From positions 1-14,215 of the forward strand of contig CAJMKD010000045.1 in assembly GCA_905213905.1 (NCBI GenBank): DNA of 14,215 nt, given 5' to 3'. Made by a program: the position numbers and the translations under genes. Source of the DNA: an uncultured Sutterella sp. Its GTDB lineage: Bacteria; Pseudomonadota; Gammaproteobacteria; Burkholderiales; Burkholderiaceae_F. Shown here piece after piece: positions 7,025 to 13,376 of this stretch (position 1 is the first letter of the stretch; each line of letters opens with the position of its first letter). The notes below the pieces were generated by a model. It searched no databases. It saw nothing but the letters and a program-made list of their open reading frames with translations, and was not told the origin of the DNA.

Positions 7025-8353
7025 TCAATGAAAATTAGAAACGGGCAGATGCTCGCCGCAGTAGCCGATCACGATCTTCCCCTCTTCAGGCACCCAGGCG
7101 AAATAGCAGCGCAGCGTCCGGGTTCGGTCAACGGCGTTTCCGATCCTGAGGTGCCGGCTCATGCGGATCTTTCGCCCGCCATAGACGAAGTCGCGCATCT
7201 CGCCGAGACGTCCGCCGCTTGTCGCATCCGACTCTTTGGCTGCGTATTCGGCGTTTGAGAAGACCTTCCTTGCCTCTGCGTCGCCCTTTTCTTCAAGCAG
7301 ATCGTAGTAGTCGTCCGCAAGCTTCAGGAGGAGCCGCAGGAGTCTTCGGCCGTTTCTGAAGTGCCGATCCGCTTTGGCAGCCGAGGCGCTTGCGCTTTCA
7401 AGAACGCAGATGCGATCCGGATAGAGCGACGCGGCAATGCCGAGCGCTTCCGACGGCGTAACGGCTGAATCGGGATGCGCGAGCGTCTTGGCGAGCTGCC
7501 TTGATGCGCAGGAGAGTTCCTTCAAGCGAATCGTCTCGTCGGCGCCGTCCCTCCCCTGCAGCACGGACTTCACGCCGGCAAGCGCTGCTTCCGCTTCATG
7601 CTTCGCGGCCTTTGCCTCTTCGCACGCAGCCTTCCAATGTGCGGAATCGGCTTCGAGCCGCTCAATTTCCTCCCAAAGAGCGGCGCCGCTGCCGAGCACG
7701 GCTGCGTTCCGGCCGTCCTCTTCAAGAGAAAGCGCAGACGCTTCCGCCGGATGAGGCGAACCCGCTTCTCCGCTCGATGCCTTCTCAGCGCTTTTGAAAG
7801 TCAAAGCGCCGGAAACTGCAAGCGTCGAAAAAGTCGGCGCGGCGAGCGAAGCTTCGTCGCCCGAAAATGCAGCCGTGCTGCCCGAAGCGTCGATTTCGTC
7901 CCAGGGAATACCGGGATCGATGCATTCGGGCCGAGAAGGCTTGTGCCGCGCCGTCCGCTCTTTTTCTTCCTCTTTTTTTCGCAGCGCGCCTGCTGCGTAA
8001 AAAGCTTCGGCCTTTCTCTTGATAAGGGTGAGAGCTGCGCGCGTGGGCGCCCTTTGAAGAACATTTTGATTTTCGATGCGCCCTGCTTCATCAATCCGAA
8101 ACCCTAAAGCTGCCGCTTCCGCACGAATGGCGGCTGCCTTCTTGATGAGGATGCGCTTGTTGAGGCGGTTCTGCGCTGCGCGCTCTTTGCGCGCTGCGGT
8201 TCTGGCTTTGCGGCCGGCTTTCCCTTCAAGCATGCAGTCGGATGGTTCGACGCGCGTCAAAGTCACGCGCGGCGCCGCCTTCGACGAAGAGCGAGCCGCC
8301 TGATTGAGGTGCCGTCTGGCATCCTGCATTAGAAGGTCGAAGTAGGGCCGCAT
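7025..8353 (-). CDS. Coiled-coil protein of unknown function with conserved C-terminal module
   Basis: 442 residues, start ATG with CCGGAG seven bases upstream. The N-terminal third is very basic (Arg/Lys/Ala-rich, about 10-135), the centre (150-220) is acidic and low in complexity, and 225-285 is a heptad-like coiled coil. The C-terminal part (about 295-442) looks compact: a helical segment with EALGIAASLYPDRICVL and LLKLADDYYDLLEEKGDAEARKVF, then a beta-rich tail with MSRHLRIG, TLRCYFAW and IVIGYCGEHLP. From memory, this tail occurs in a widespread uncharacterised family of coiled-coil proteins; I cannot name a domain. It lies 23 bp behind the HU-like gene, so the two are very likely co-transcribed. 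No signal peptide or membrane span is seen. A nucleoid or nucleic-acid role is only a guess from the neighbour and the basic N-terminus. Confidence 0.8.
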   Translation of the reverse strand: MRPYFDLLMQDARRHLNQAARSSSKAAPRVTLTRVEPSDCMLEGKAGRKARTAARKERAAQNRLNKRILIKKAAAIRAEAAALGFRIDEAGRIENQNVLQRAPTRAALTLIKRKAEAFYAAGALRKKEEEKERTARHKPSRPECIDPGIPWDEIDASGSTAAFSGDEASLAAPTFSTLAVSGALTFKSAEKASSGEAGSPHPAEASALSLEEDGRNAAVLGSGAALWEEIERLEADSAHWKAACEEAKAAKHEAEAALAGVKSVLQGRDGADETIRLKELSCASRQLAKTLAHPDSAVTPSEALGIAASLYPDRICVLESASASAAKADRHFRNGRRLLRLLLKLADDYYDLLEEKGDAEARKVFSNAEYAAKESDATSGGRLGEMRDFVYGGRKIRMSRHLRIGNAVDRTRTLRCYFAWVPEEGKIVIGYCGEHLPVSNFH

Positions 8354-8376
8354 GGATCAACTCCGGAGCCGGGCCT

Positions 8377-8664
8377 TCAGTCGTCAAGCGCTTCGAGCTC
8401 GCGCTTCCAGGCAACCGAGGGCGAGAAGCGCACGACCGTTCGTGCAGGAATCTCAATAACCTCCCCCGTAGCCGGATTGCGGCCCCTGCGGCCCTGACGA
8501 ACATAGCGCTCGAACGTGCCGATCGCATCAAAGCGAATCTTGCCGTCGCGCTCTACCGCTTCCTTCATAAGCTCGAACACAATGTCGAGCGCTTCAGAAG
8601 CCTGTTTCTTCGTCAGCACGGCGCGCTGCGCGAGCTGCGTCACAAATTCGTACTTCGTCATCAT
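8377..8664 (-). CDS. HU/IHF-family DNA-binding protein
   Basis: 95 residues, the usual family length. The N-terminal helices (TKYEFVTQLAQRAVLTKKQASEALDIVFELMKEAV) are followed by the beta saddle IRFDAIGTFERYVRQGRRGRNPATG and the arm motif GRNPATGEVIEIPA with the conserved proline, then the closing helix. HU/IHF proteins bind and bend DNA as dimers. The sequence departs from housekeeping HU (IRFDAIGTFER instead of a GFGTF-type turn, and an acidic ELEALDD tail), so it may be an accessory paralogue. AGGAG stands seven bases before the first of two consecutive ATGs (8664 or 8661). It leads the unit containing the coiled-coil gene. Confidence 0.92.
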   Translation of the reverse strand: MMTKYEFVTQLAQRAVLTKKQASEALDIVFELMKEAVERDGKIRFDAIGTFERYVRQGRRGRNPATGEVIEIPARTVVRFSPSVAWKRELEALDD

Positions 8665-9003
8665 TTTTTTCTCCTGATATCAGCCGAAACCTTGGGCGGT
8701 TCCGCGTCAGCGTTACAGCAGTATGAGCACCGCGAGGAATCATCTTTCCAGTCAAAAGATGCTTTTCCAGACCGTTTTCCGCAAAGCGCCGTCTTTTTGC
8801 CTAAAACGCCTTTCTATATTCTATTTCGGTTGCATGAACGCGCGCGCGAAATCTTCGGTGTCATCAGGACCGAACGCGCTTATGCAAAGGCGAGCGCTGT
8901 GAAATGAAAGAAGCGAAAGAAAAAAAGGAGGTGCGGATAGCCGAACGTGTGCAGTGCCCGGATCCGTATGGATGAGAAGATCGGCAGATTCCCGGAGGAA
9001 GGA
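8665..9003. other. Intergenic region between the HU-like gene and tRNA-Ile2
   Basis: I see no gene in these 339 bp. On the minus strand a -10-like TAGAAT lies near 8819-8824 without a convincing -35, a possible HU promoter. Near 8935-8965 an imperfect stem (GGATCCG with CGG and ATCC) followed by a run of T on the minus strand (about 8920-8927) could end the tRNA transcript. Confidence 0.35.
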
Positions 9004-9080
9004 TGGTGCGCCCTGCAGGACTTGAACCTGCGACCAAGCGATTATGAGTCGCCTGCTCTAACCGACTGAGCTAAGGGCGC
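9004..9080 (-). tRNA. ileX: tRNA-Ile2 (anticodon CAU, lysidine type)
   Basis: A 77-nt cloverleaf with encoded CCA. The acceptor stem GCGCCCT/AGGGCGC is perfect, the T arm is GCAGG-TTCAAGT-CCTGC and the anticodon loop is CTCATAA. The CAU anticodon alone could mean Met, but the body (GCAGGCGACTCATAATCGCT, then TGGTCGC and TTCAAGTCC) closely follows E. coli ileX and not elongator tRNA-Met. It would read AUA after conversion of C34 to lysidine by TilS. Confidence 0.9.
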
Positions 9081-9101
9081 GAAGGATTGGGCTTGGAATG
9101 C

Positions 9102-9184
9102 CGCAGAAGCATCTGCGAAGCAGCCCTCTTCAAGAGAAGGCGAAGCATATCAGATTTTCGAGCAGTCTTTCGATCCATCGAAAG
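9102..9184 (-). other. Two stem-loops between the 9188-9889 gene and tRNA-Ile2
   Basis: A perfect 7-bp stem CTTTCGA/TCGAAAG (9167-9173 with 9178-9184) begins four bases after the stop codon, and a perfect 6-bp stem CGCAGA/TCTGCG lies at 9102-9117. Neither is followed by a good U-tract, so they may mark processing or Rho-independent ends of low efficiency, or simply separate the operon from the tRNA. Confidence 0.35.
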
Positions 9185-9187
9185 CCG

Positions 9188-9889
9188 TCAAAGGCCGCTG
9201 CGCCAAAGCGCAAAGCGCATTCGAAGCCGCTCAAACCAACGCGAAAGGCGGACGAGATCTATGCCGAAGAACGCACAGAAGCGCATGAAGTTCGGCAGGC
9301 GCATCCACGCGGAGCTCATGCAGTCCTGCCAGTCGTCCACAACCGCCAACGAAAGCGGTCTTCCGTCGTAGCAAGGCCAGCGCTCGCGCCAGTAGCCGGC
9401 CAGAAAGGCTTTGAACTCTTCGGAGCATCGGTTGAGATGCTCCCCGTCGGAAAGCTGTGCGGCATGCCAGAGAATCCAGCGCATTTCCGGCTCGGCGATC
9501 GGACGGCTTTCCCCGTCCGCGCCGCGGATGTCGCCGTAAGCGGCCCGGTCGAAGGACGAATCGTCCTTGAAGAGCGGGTCGCCCGCAGGCACCAGATTCA
9601 GCCAGAAATACACGACTTCGCCGCGCTCCCGGCACTGCCGGAGAACGTCGAGCGGAAGGAGCTCCGTCGGCACGACGGTCGAAAGCGGTTCCTTAAGAAG
9701 CCCCTTTCGAAGCCCCCAGTTCGAAACCGCCTTGCAGTAGACGGCAAAAGTTTCCTTCTGAGCGTCCAGGCCGCCGTAGAGAGCTTTTTCCCAGAAATGG
9801 GGGTCCTCTCCGTCGCCGCTGCATTCGCGGTCGATCTCCCGCACTTTGGCGAGAAATTCCGCGTCTTTTTCCTTGTCGTCGTACCGCAC
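9188..9889 (-). CDS. Hypothetical protein, 233 aa
   Basis: The function is not recognised. The only start available after the in-frame stop is a GTG at 9889 with ACGGA upstream; a stem-loop abuts this site. The protein is rich in Trp and aromatic residues (FWEKALYGG, VVYFWLNLV, RWILWHAA, YWRERWPCYDG, VDDWQDCMSSAW), with an acidic N-terminus and a strongly basic C-terminal helix (RLSRWFERLRMRFALWR). No signal peptide, nuclease or ATPase motif is seen. It is the last gene of the six-gene block and starts 45 bp after the previous stop. An overlapping frame from a GTG at 9930 is open too but gives an implausible Arg/Ser-rich product, so it is treated as a shadow. Confidence 0.65.
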   Translation of the reverse strand: MRYDDKEKDAEFLAKVREIDRECSGDGEDPHFWEKALYGGLDAQKETFAVYCKAVSNWGLRKGLLKEPLSTVVPTELLPLDVLRQCRERGEVVYFWLNLVPAGDPLFKDDSSFDRAAYGDIRGADGESRPIAEPEMRWILWHAAQLSDGEHLNRCSEEFKAFLAGYWRERWPCYDGRPLSLAVVDDWQDCMSSAWMRLPNFMRFCAFFGIDLVRLSRWFERLRMRFALWRSGL

Positions 9890-9895
9890 GCTTCC

Positions 9896-9923
9896 GTCCG
9901 AATCACCATCAAGATGTTCGGAC
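9896..9923 (-). promoter_or_regulatory. Stem-loop abutting the ribosome binding site of the 233-aa protein gene
   Basis: In the mRNA GUCCGAA pairs perfectly with UUCGGAC (9917-9923 with 9896-9902; 14-nt loop), ending next to GGAAGC-GUG. The sixth consecutive gene of the block with a stem at its translation start. Confidence 0.5.
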
Positions 9924-9934
9924 TATACACGGGC

Positions 9935-10216
9935 TCAATCGTCTCGGAAGAGATCCGATGGCGTTATTTTCTCGCCCGTCGTCTGACGGACAAGATCGGC
10001 CGCTTCCCGCGAAAACTTGAGCAGATCACGCTTCTCGATCTCAAAGGGGGCGCCCGACTCAATCGTCGGGGCCGAAAAGAAGAGATCGTTGAGCTCGTCC
10101 CGATTGGATCGGAACTCGCCGCGGAATCCGCGCCAGCCTGCAGGATTCTTGCGAAACCGCGCCTTGAGGTTTTCAATGCGAATCCGAATTTCCTTCAAAT
10201 CCGTCGACTTGTACAT
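9935..10216 (-). CDS. Hypothetical protein, 93 aa
   Basis: Not recognised. The frame is open from 10378, but the ATG at 10216 has GAGGAG eight bases before it and starts a sensible helical protein (MYKSTDLKEIRIRIENLKARF...). The product is charged, mostly helical and without signal peptide or cysteine. The middle (NPAGWRGFRGEFRSNRDELNDLFF) is Arg/Gly/Phe-rich and the C-terminal half (FEIEKRDLLKFSREAADLVRQTTGEKI) looks like a single amphipathic helix. It is preceded by one of the four two-hairpin leaders and followed after 45 bp by the 233-aa gene. Confidence 0.7.
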   Translation of the reverse strand: MYKSTDLKEIRIRIENLKARFRKNPAGWRGFRGEFRSNRDELNDLFFSAPTIESGAPFEIEKRDLLKFSREAADLVRQTTGEKITPSDLFRDD

Positions 10217-10218
10217 AT

Positions 10219-10291
10219 TGTTCTCCTCGAACATTGGTGCTTGGAGAACATGACAAGCCCCCGTCGGGGAACTATCAGTTCCCCATGCGGG
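10219..10291 (-). promoter_or_regulatory. Two-hairpin leader (copy a) of the 93-aa protein gene
   Basis: Distal hairpin: CCCG outer arm, GGGGAACT with AGTTCCCC (10266-10273, 10277-10284) and CGGG outer arm (10260-10291 overall). Proximal hairpin: UGUUCUCC (10250-10243) pairs perfectly with GGAGAACA (10226-10219), burying the Shine-Dalgarno; the loop is 16 nt. Just before the distal hairpin a weak stem ends in CTTTTTTT on the minus strand and may terminate part of the upstream transcript. Confidence 0.6.
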
Positions 10292-10319
10292 ATGAAAAAA
10301 AGAAAGCCTCTCTGCGCTT

Positions 10320-10559
10320 TTACCGCAGAAGATCGCGTTCCCACGCCGCAAGCGACGAATCGAAACGCTGTTCCGCACGCCGATTTTCGGCGGCGAGGTA
10401 TTCGGCTTCCGTGATCACGGCGTCGTTCGCGATCTCGGCGAACGGCTTTTCGAAATGCCCTTCAAAGTCGCGGCAGAGCGCAATGCGGTCGCTCACGCGC
10501 CCGGCAATCCGATAGCAGCCCCAGGCCGCCTTCCTGTAAGGCGAAGCAATTTTGTTCAT
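10320..10559 (-). CDS. Hypothetical protein, 79 aa
   Basis: Not recognised. The open frame begins further upstream (10610), but that part overlaps the leader hairpin. The ATG at 10559 has GGAG six bases before it and opens a plausible protein (MNKIASPYRKAAWGCYRIAG...). It is small, helical and charged, with a basic aromatic N-terminus and an acidic C-terminal helix (ITEAEYLAAENRRAEQRFDSSLAAWERDLLR). No signal peptide or membrane span. It follows the ribbon-helix-helix gene after 102 bp, the place where a toxin partner would be expected, but it shows no resemblance to known toxin folds such as GNAT, RelE or PIN. Confidence 0.7.
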   Translation of the reverse strand: MNKIASPYRKAAWGCYRIAGRVSDRIALCRDFEGHFEKPFAEIANDAVITEAEYLAAENRRAEQRFDSSLAAWERDLLR

Positions 10560-10561
10560 GT

Positions 10562-10623
10562 GTGACTCCACGAAAAAAAAGCGGAGCCACGTTCCCCGGA
10601 CGGGGCGCATGACCCCGCATGGG
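10562..10623 (-). promoter_or_regulatory. Two-hairpin leader (copy b) of the 79-aa protein gene
   Basis: Distal hairpin: CGGGG (10613-10617 on the minus strand) pairs with CCCCG (10601-10605), enclosed by CCC and GGGG arms (10594-10623). Proximal hairpin: GUGGCUCC (10590-10583) pairs with GGAGUCAC (10569-10562), eight pairs with one G-U, over a loop with eight consecutive U. The GGAG of the ribosome binding site is inside the stem. A T7 run precedes the distal hairpin. Confidence 0.6.
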
Positions 10624-10661
10624 TGAGAAAAAAAGAATGGGCGGCCCTTTAAAAGGGCGTC

Positions 10662-10928
10662 TTAATTCCAGCCGGAATACTTGTCGAACAAGTGCGAGCG
10701 CTTTGCGAGTACCGCCTCGCTTGGCCCGTGTTCGAGATAATCGAGCACGGACTCGTAGGCCGCATTGCTCAGGGTGATTTGCTCGGCTTGCCCGAAAGCT
10801 TCCCTATAGTCGTCTTCCAGAGCGGAGCGAATGACTTCCGCCGGCGTCGTGCCTCGGATTTCGGCGAGAAGTTCGAGCTTCCGGACGTCTTCGTTCGGCA
10901 AACGAACGGCAATCGTTGCAAATGGCAT
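10662..10928 (-). CDS. Orphan ribbon-helix-helix (antitoxin-like) DNA-binding protein, 88 aa
   Basis: The N-terminal 45 residues have the RHH pattern: strand FATIAVRLP, helix NEDVRKLELLAEIRG, then TTPAEVIRSALEDDYREAF. The tail (ITLSNAAYESVLDYLEHGPSEAV) resembles the DUF1778/TacA antitoxin type, which binds the toxin through this part. The ATG at 10928 has an ideal GGAGGTG and starts on the first strand; an ATG at 10967 overlapping the upstream stop (ATGA) would add 13 unrelated residues. No GNAT or other toxin gene is adjacent, so it may be a solitary regulator or a relic. Such proteins usually bind their own promoter, so it could repress this block. Confidence 0.75.
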   Translation of the reverse strand: MPFATIAVRLPNEDVRKLELLAEIRGTTPAEVIRSALEDDYREAFGQAEQITLSNAAYESVLDYLEHGPSEAVLAKRSHLFDKYSGWN

Positions 10929-10932
10929 AGCG

Positions 10933-10953
10933 CACCTCCGTTTTTCGGAAGTG
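10933..10953 (-). promoter_or_regulatory. Ribosome-binding-site hairpin of the RHH gene
   Basis: In the mRNA CACUUCCG (10953-10946) pairs with CGGAGGUG (10940-10933), eight pairs with one U-G, over an AAAAA loop. The complete Shine-Dalgarno GGAGGUG is buried. It lies in the 35 bp after the preceding gene and has no distal hairpin. Confidence 0.6.
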
Positions 10954-10963
10954 TAGCCTGCCG

Positions 10964-12070
10964 TCATGCCGTTGTCGAAGCCTTCACCAGGCGTTCAACC
11001 GGCTCGGACGCGGCGCTCTGAAGCACCTCGTTCAACCCCTCTTCAAGGTCCTGCGTACCGGGTTTCTGACCCTCCGGCACGCTGAGCCATCCGACAAGAA
11101 CGCCGTCAGGCTTCTGCGAGCCGTGAATCACGGCTTGCAGCTTCAAGCGGCCCTGCTCTGCTGTGCCCAGCAGATCGAACAACGTTCGTCCGGGCTTGCC
11201 GAGCAGGATTACGGCTTCCGTCGGCGACGCATAGCTTGCCGGCGGACAGTGAAGCGCATGCGCGAGCGGCGTGCCGTCGAAGTAGAGGGCAATCTGCCGA
11301 TTGCAGCGGAAAGCGTCCTCGACGTCCGAGAGCCGCAAGGCGCATAGCAGCCTGATTTCTTCCGGCGAAGCATCGGCGATGTCCGCAAGACGATCTATGC
11401 CGTACTCGACGTCGTCGGCGGGCATGAAGCGTCCCGCATCGACGAGCGGCGCGCCGGCAAATTTGCCGGGGAAAAACCGACTTGCCCAGCTTTCTATGAC
11501 GCATCGCTGGATGTCCGCTGCGATGTTCATCGCAGTGACCTCGGGGCTGTCGGCATTGTCGCGTCCGTTCCGGTTGCTGAGCTCCAGATAGGCCGTGCAG
11601 GCCCTCAGCCGGTCAATCAGCGCGCGAATGTCGAGGCTCGAGATCAAGGCTCGGCCGGTTTGCGAAGCATTTCCGGCATCGGCGCCGGATTGCAGCGGTT
11701 CTACCGAGTCCGGAAATTCGGCTTCCGGATGAAAGAAAATCACCGAAGCTGAACGTACCGGCTCGAAGAACGAGCGCCCGTCGGGCAGCGTGTTGCACGC
11801 TTCGATATCAGACGCTTCCTCGCCCGTGCGAAGAAACTGATGCGGGATTTTCGACAACGCTTCGCGAATCCAAAGAATTTCCGGGAACGCCAAGTACCAT
11901 TTGACGCTGTCGGCGCCCGCGATGACATAGCCGTCATCGCGCGGCTCGACGAAATCGAAATAGCTCGCAACGGTCTCGGTTCCAAAGCATCCGCTGACTG
12001 CGGACAATCGGCAGAATTCTGCCCAATCTTTCTTCGCCATTGCCAAGGCGATGTCCGATCTGTATCCCAT
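10964..12070 (-). CDS. Phage-like MGYRSD-family protein with long C-terminal extension, 368 aa
   Basis: The N-terminal 110 residues match, from memory, a small uncharacterised phage/prophage family: MGYRSDIALAM at the start, VKWYLAFPEI near 57-66, HQFLRTGEEASDIEA near 77-91. The family is usually short; here about 255 further residues follow, unrecognised, with RALISSLDIRALIDRLRACTAYLELSN and a more structured C-terminal half (LCALRLSDVEDAF, QIALYFDGTPLAHAL, TEAVILLGKPGRTLFDLL). No signal peptide or catalytic motif is seen. Start ATG with GGAG eight bases upstream inside the leader hairpin. The RHH gene begins just beyond its stop. It suggests a phage- or island-derived block, though no integrase is visible. 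Confidence 0.75.
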   Translation of the reverse strand: MGYRSDIALAMAKKDWAEFCRLSAVSGCFGTETVASYFDFVEPRDDGYVIAGADSVKWYLAFPEILWIREALSKIPHQFLRTGEEASDIEACNTLPDGRSFFEPVRSASVIFFHPEAEFPDSVEPLQSGADAGNASQTGRALISSLDIRALIDRLRACTAYLELSNRNGRDNADSPEVTAMNIAADIQRCVIESWASRFFPGKFAGAPLVDAGRFMPADDVEYGIDRLADIADASPEEIRLLCALRLSDVEDAFRCNRQIALYFDGTPLAHALHCPPASYASPTEAVILLGKPGRTLFDLLGTAEQGRLKLQAVIHGSQKPDGVLVGWLSVPEGQKPGTQDLEEGLNEVLQSAASEPVERLVKASTTA

Positions 12071-12076
12071 TATGAT

Positions 12077-12134
12077 GTCTCCAAAAAGAAAAGCGGAGAC
12101 TTCTCGCCCGTACGGGGAAGATTGTCCCCGCGGG
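12077..12134 (-). promoter_or_regulatory. Two-hairpin leader (copy c) of the MGYRSD-family gene
   Basis: Distal hairpin: CGGGGA/TCCCCG (12113-12118 with 12125-12130) inside CCCG and CGGG arms (12107-12134). Proximal hairpin: GUCUCC (12100-12095) pairs with GGAGAC (12082-12077) across a U-rich 12-nt loop, burying the ribosome binding site. The segment CUCCGCUUUU, then one pyrimidine and UUUU, is shared with copy b. Confidence 0.6.
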
Positions 12135-12166
12135 TTGTGAGTAGGTTTGGAATTAGTCGCAACATT

Positions 12167-12297
12167 CCGGCGTTATCTGCCGGCGTTGTGCGGAGCAATA
12201 GCGGTCGTCGAACGCCCGCACGCCCGAAGGCGTGCGGATGATCGGCGCCGACCGGCTCCTTGGAGCCGGCCGGGAGTCAGGCGCGTGACACCGCGCC
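12167..12297 (-). other. Cluster of four stem-loops downstream of the beta-barrel gene
   Basis: Four stems follow one another: GGCGCG/CGCGCC (12280-12297, 15 nt after the stop), CCGGCTCC/GGAGCCGG (12252-12269), a perfect 9-bp stem with a 4-nt loop (12216-12237; arms CCGCACGCC and GGCGTGCGG) and CCGGC/GCCGG (12167-12183). None is followed by a U-tract, so they look more like a structured 3' UTR or small RNA than a classical terminator. Confidence 0.5.
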
Positions 12298-12311
12298 GAC
12301 TTTCTTCCTCA

Positions 12312-13376
12312 TCAGAAGAGATACGATGCGGTGACAGTGAAGCGATGGTCGCGGAACGATTCGTCTCCAGCAGCGCCGTCATAGGCAGCAGCGAGAGCGA
12401 ATCTTCCGTTCACGGCTTCAACAGCCGCACCGCCTTCAAAGGCGTAGTCGCCGGCAAAGACGTTCTTGACGCCCCGGAAGGACGTTGATTGGTCGCCCGC
12501 CTGAGCGGCAACGGCAGCCTTCGCCTTGAGAGCGATCTGCCAGCCGGCACAGTCAAAATCCGTCGCGGCCTGAAGGCCGACCGGGATCTGAACAGCACTG
12601 ACCGACGCTGCCGCATCGTCCTTCATCCCAATCCAGCGGATGCCGGCATAAGGAGTGAGCGTGACGTTTTCGACGCCGAAATCAACACCCGCACGGACCG
12701 AAGCCCCGTAGACGCTGATGTCGACACCCTCGTCGCTAAGACGATTCTGTCCGTAGCTGATCGCTGCAACAGCGAAGAAATCGCCGCGGCGCAGTCCGCC
12801 GAAGAGCGCACCCGTCAGAGCAGATGCATCGGTGCGGTCAAAAGTCGCGCCTTTGATGCTTCCATCGGTCGTCGTAAATGCTGCGCCGAAAGAGATGCCA
12901 TCCACCGTGTGGACGGAACCAATTCGTGCGCCGTATTCGCGTGCTTCGAAAGCATTCAGGTCGGAACGGCCGGCTATGCCGTCGATCCAGATGCCGTTGC
13001 CGCCCTTTATCGCATGATCTTCAAGCGCTGAAAGGTTGGCAGCAGCAGACCGGAAAGCGGCCGAGGCCAAAGCGGCATGCATGTCCGCTTCAGATGTCGA
13101 AATCGCCGGAGCGGGTTCAGCTTCTTCCGGTTCGCCGTAAGGCTGATCGCCGGGCACCGGTTCGATCGGCGGTGAAGCATCCGGTATGGCTTCATCCGGT
13201 ATGGGTTCGCCCATCGTCTCGTCGGCTGGAATCGTCATGATTTCATAGCCGGCCGCAAGGATCGGACGATCCTGGGGCGCACTTGGACTTTCCGTCAGAC
13301 CGAAGCTGTAGGCGGAAGACGCTGCAAGCGCGGAGATAACGGCTGCGAAGACGGTCGAGAGGTTGATTTTTGTCAT
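12312..13376 (-). CDS. Outer-membrane beta-barrel protein (autotransporter-type translocator domain, tiny passenger)
   Basis: 354 residues from an ATG with GAGG in front. A Sec signal peptide covers 1-24 (MTKINLSTVFAAVISALAASSAYS). Residues 30-95 are a Pro/Glu/Asp-rich low-complexity linker (PIPDEAIPDASPPIEPVPGD...), followed by a short helix (98-122) that would sit in the pore. From about 126 to the end there are alternating amphipathic strands (GIWIDGIAGRS, GARIGSVHTVDGISFGAAF, FFAVAAISYGQNRL, LTPYAGIRWIGM) ending in TVTASYLF with a C-terminal Phe, the outer-membrane insertion signal. That fits the autotransporter barrel domain, but there is no room for a normal beta-helical passenger. The frame stays open to 13484 upstream, but that part overlaps the leader. 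It may be a small porin-like or adhesive protein. It heads the six-gene block. Confidence 0.8.
   Translation of the reverse strand: MTKINLSTVFAAVISALAASSAYSFGLTESPSAPQDRPILAAGYEIMTIPADETMGEPIPDEAIPDASPPIEPVPGDQPYGEPEEAEPAPAISTSEADMHAALASAAFRSAAANLSALEDHAIKGGNGIWIDGIAGRSDLNAFEAREYGARIGSVHTVDGISFGAAFTTTDGSIKGATFDRTDASALTGALFGGLRRGDFFAVAAISYGQNRLSDEGVDISVYGASVRAGVDFGVENVTLTPYAGIRWIGMKDDAAASVSAVQIPVGLQAATDFDCAGWQIALKAKAAVAAQAGDQSTSFRGVKNVFAGDYAFEGGAAVEAVNGRFALAAAYDGAAGDESFRDHRFTVTASYLF

Noticed and set aside
8664..8700. A leader hairpin of the same type before the HU-like gene
   Set aside because: Only a loop-less palindrome CTGATATCAG and a weak 6-bp stem are present; the shared CCC-GGGG-CCCC-GGG layout is missing.
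9004..9080. tRNA as an attachment site for an island carrying the six-gene block
   Set aside because: The block lies on the 5' side of the tRNA, no integrase is seen, and the tRNA 3' end is not repeated elsewhere in the window.
9004..9080. Reading the CAU tRNA as elongator tRNA-Met
   Set aside because: The anticodon arm, variable loop and T arm follow tRNA-Ile2 (ileX), not tRNA-Met.
9098..10414. Plus-strand 438-codon open frame across the small genes
   Set aside because: The opposite strand has three frames with Shine-Dalgarno sites and start codons; the plus product has shadow-like composition and no ribosome binding site.
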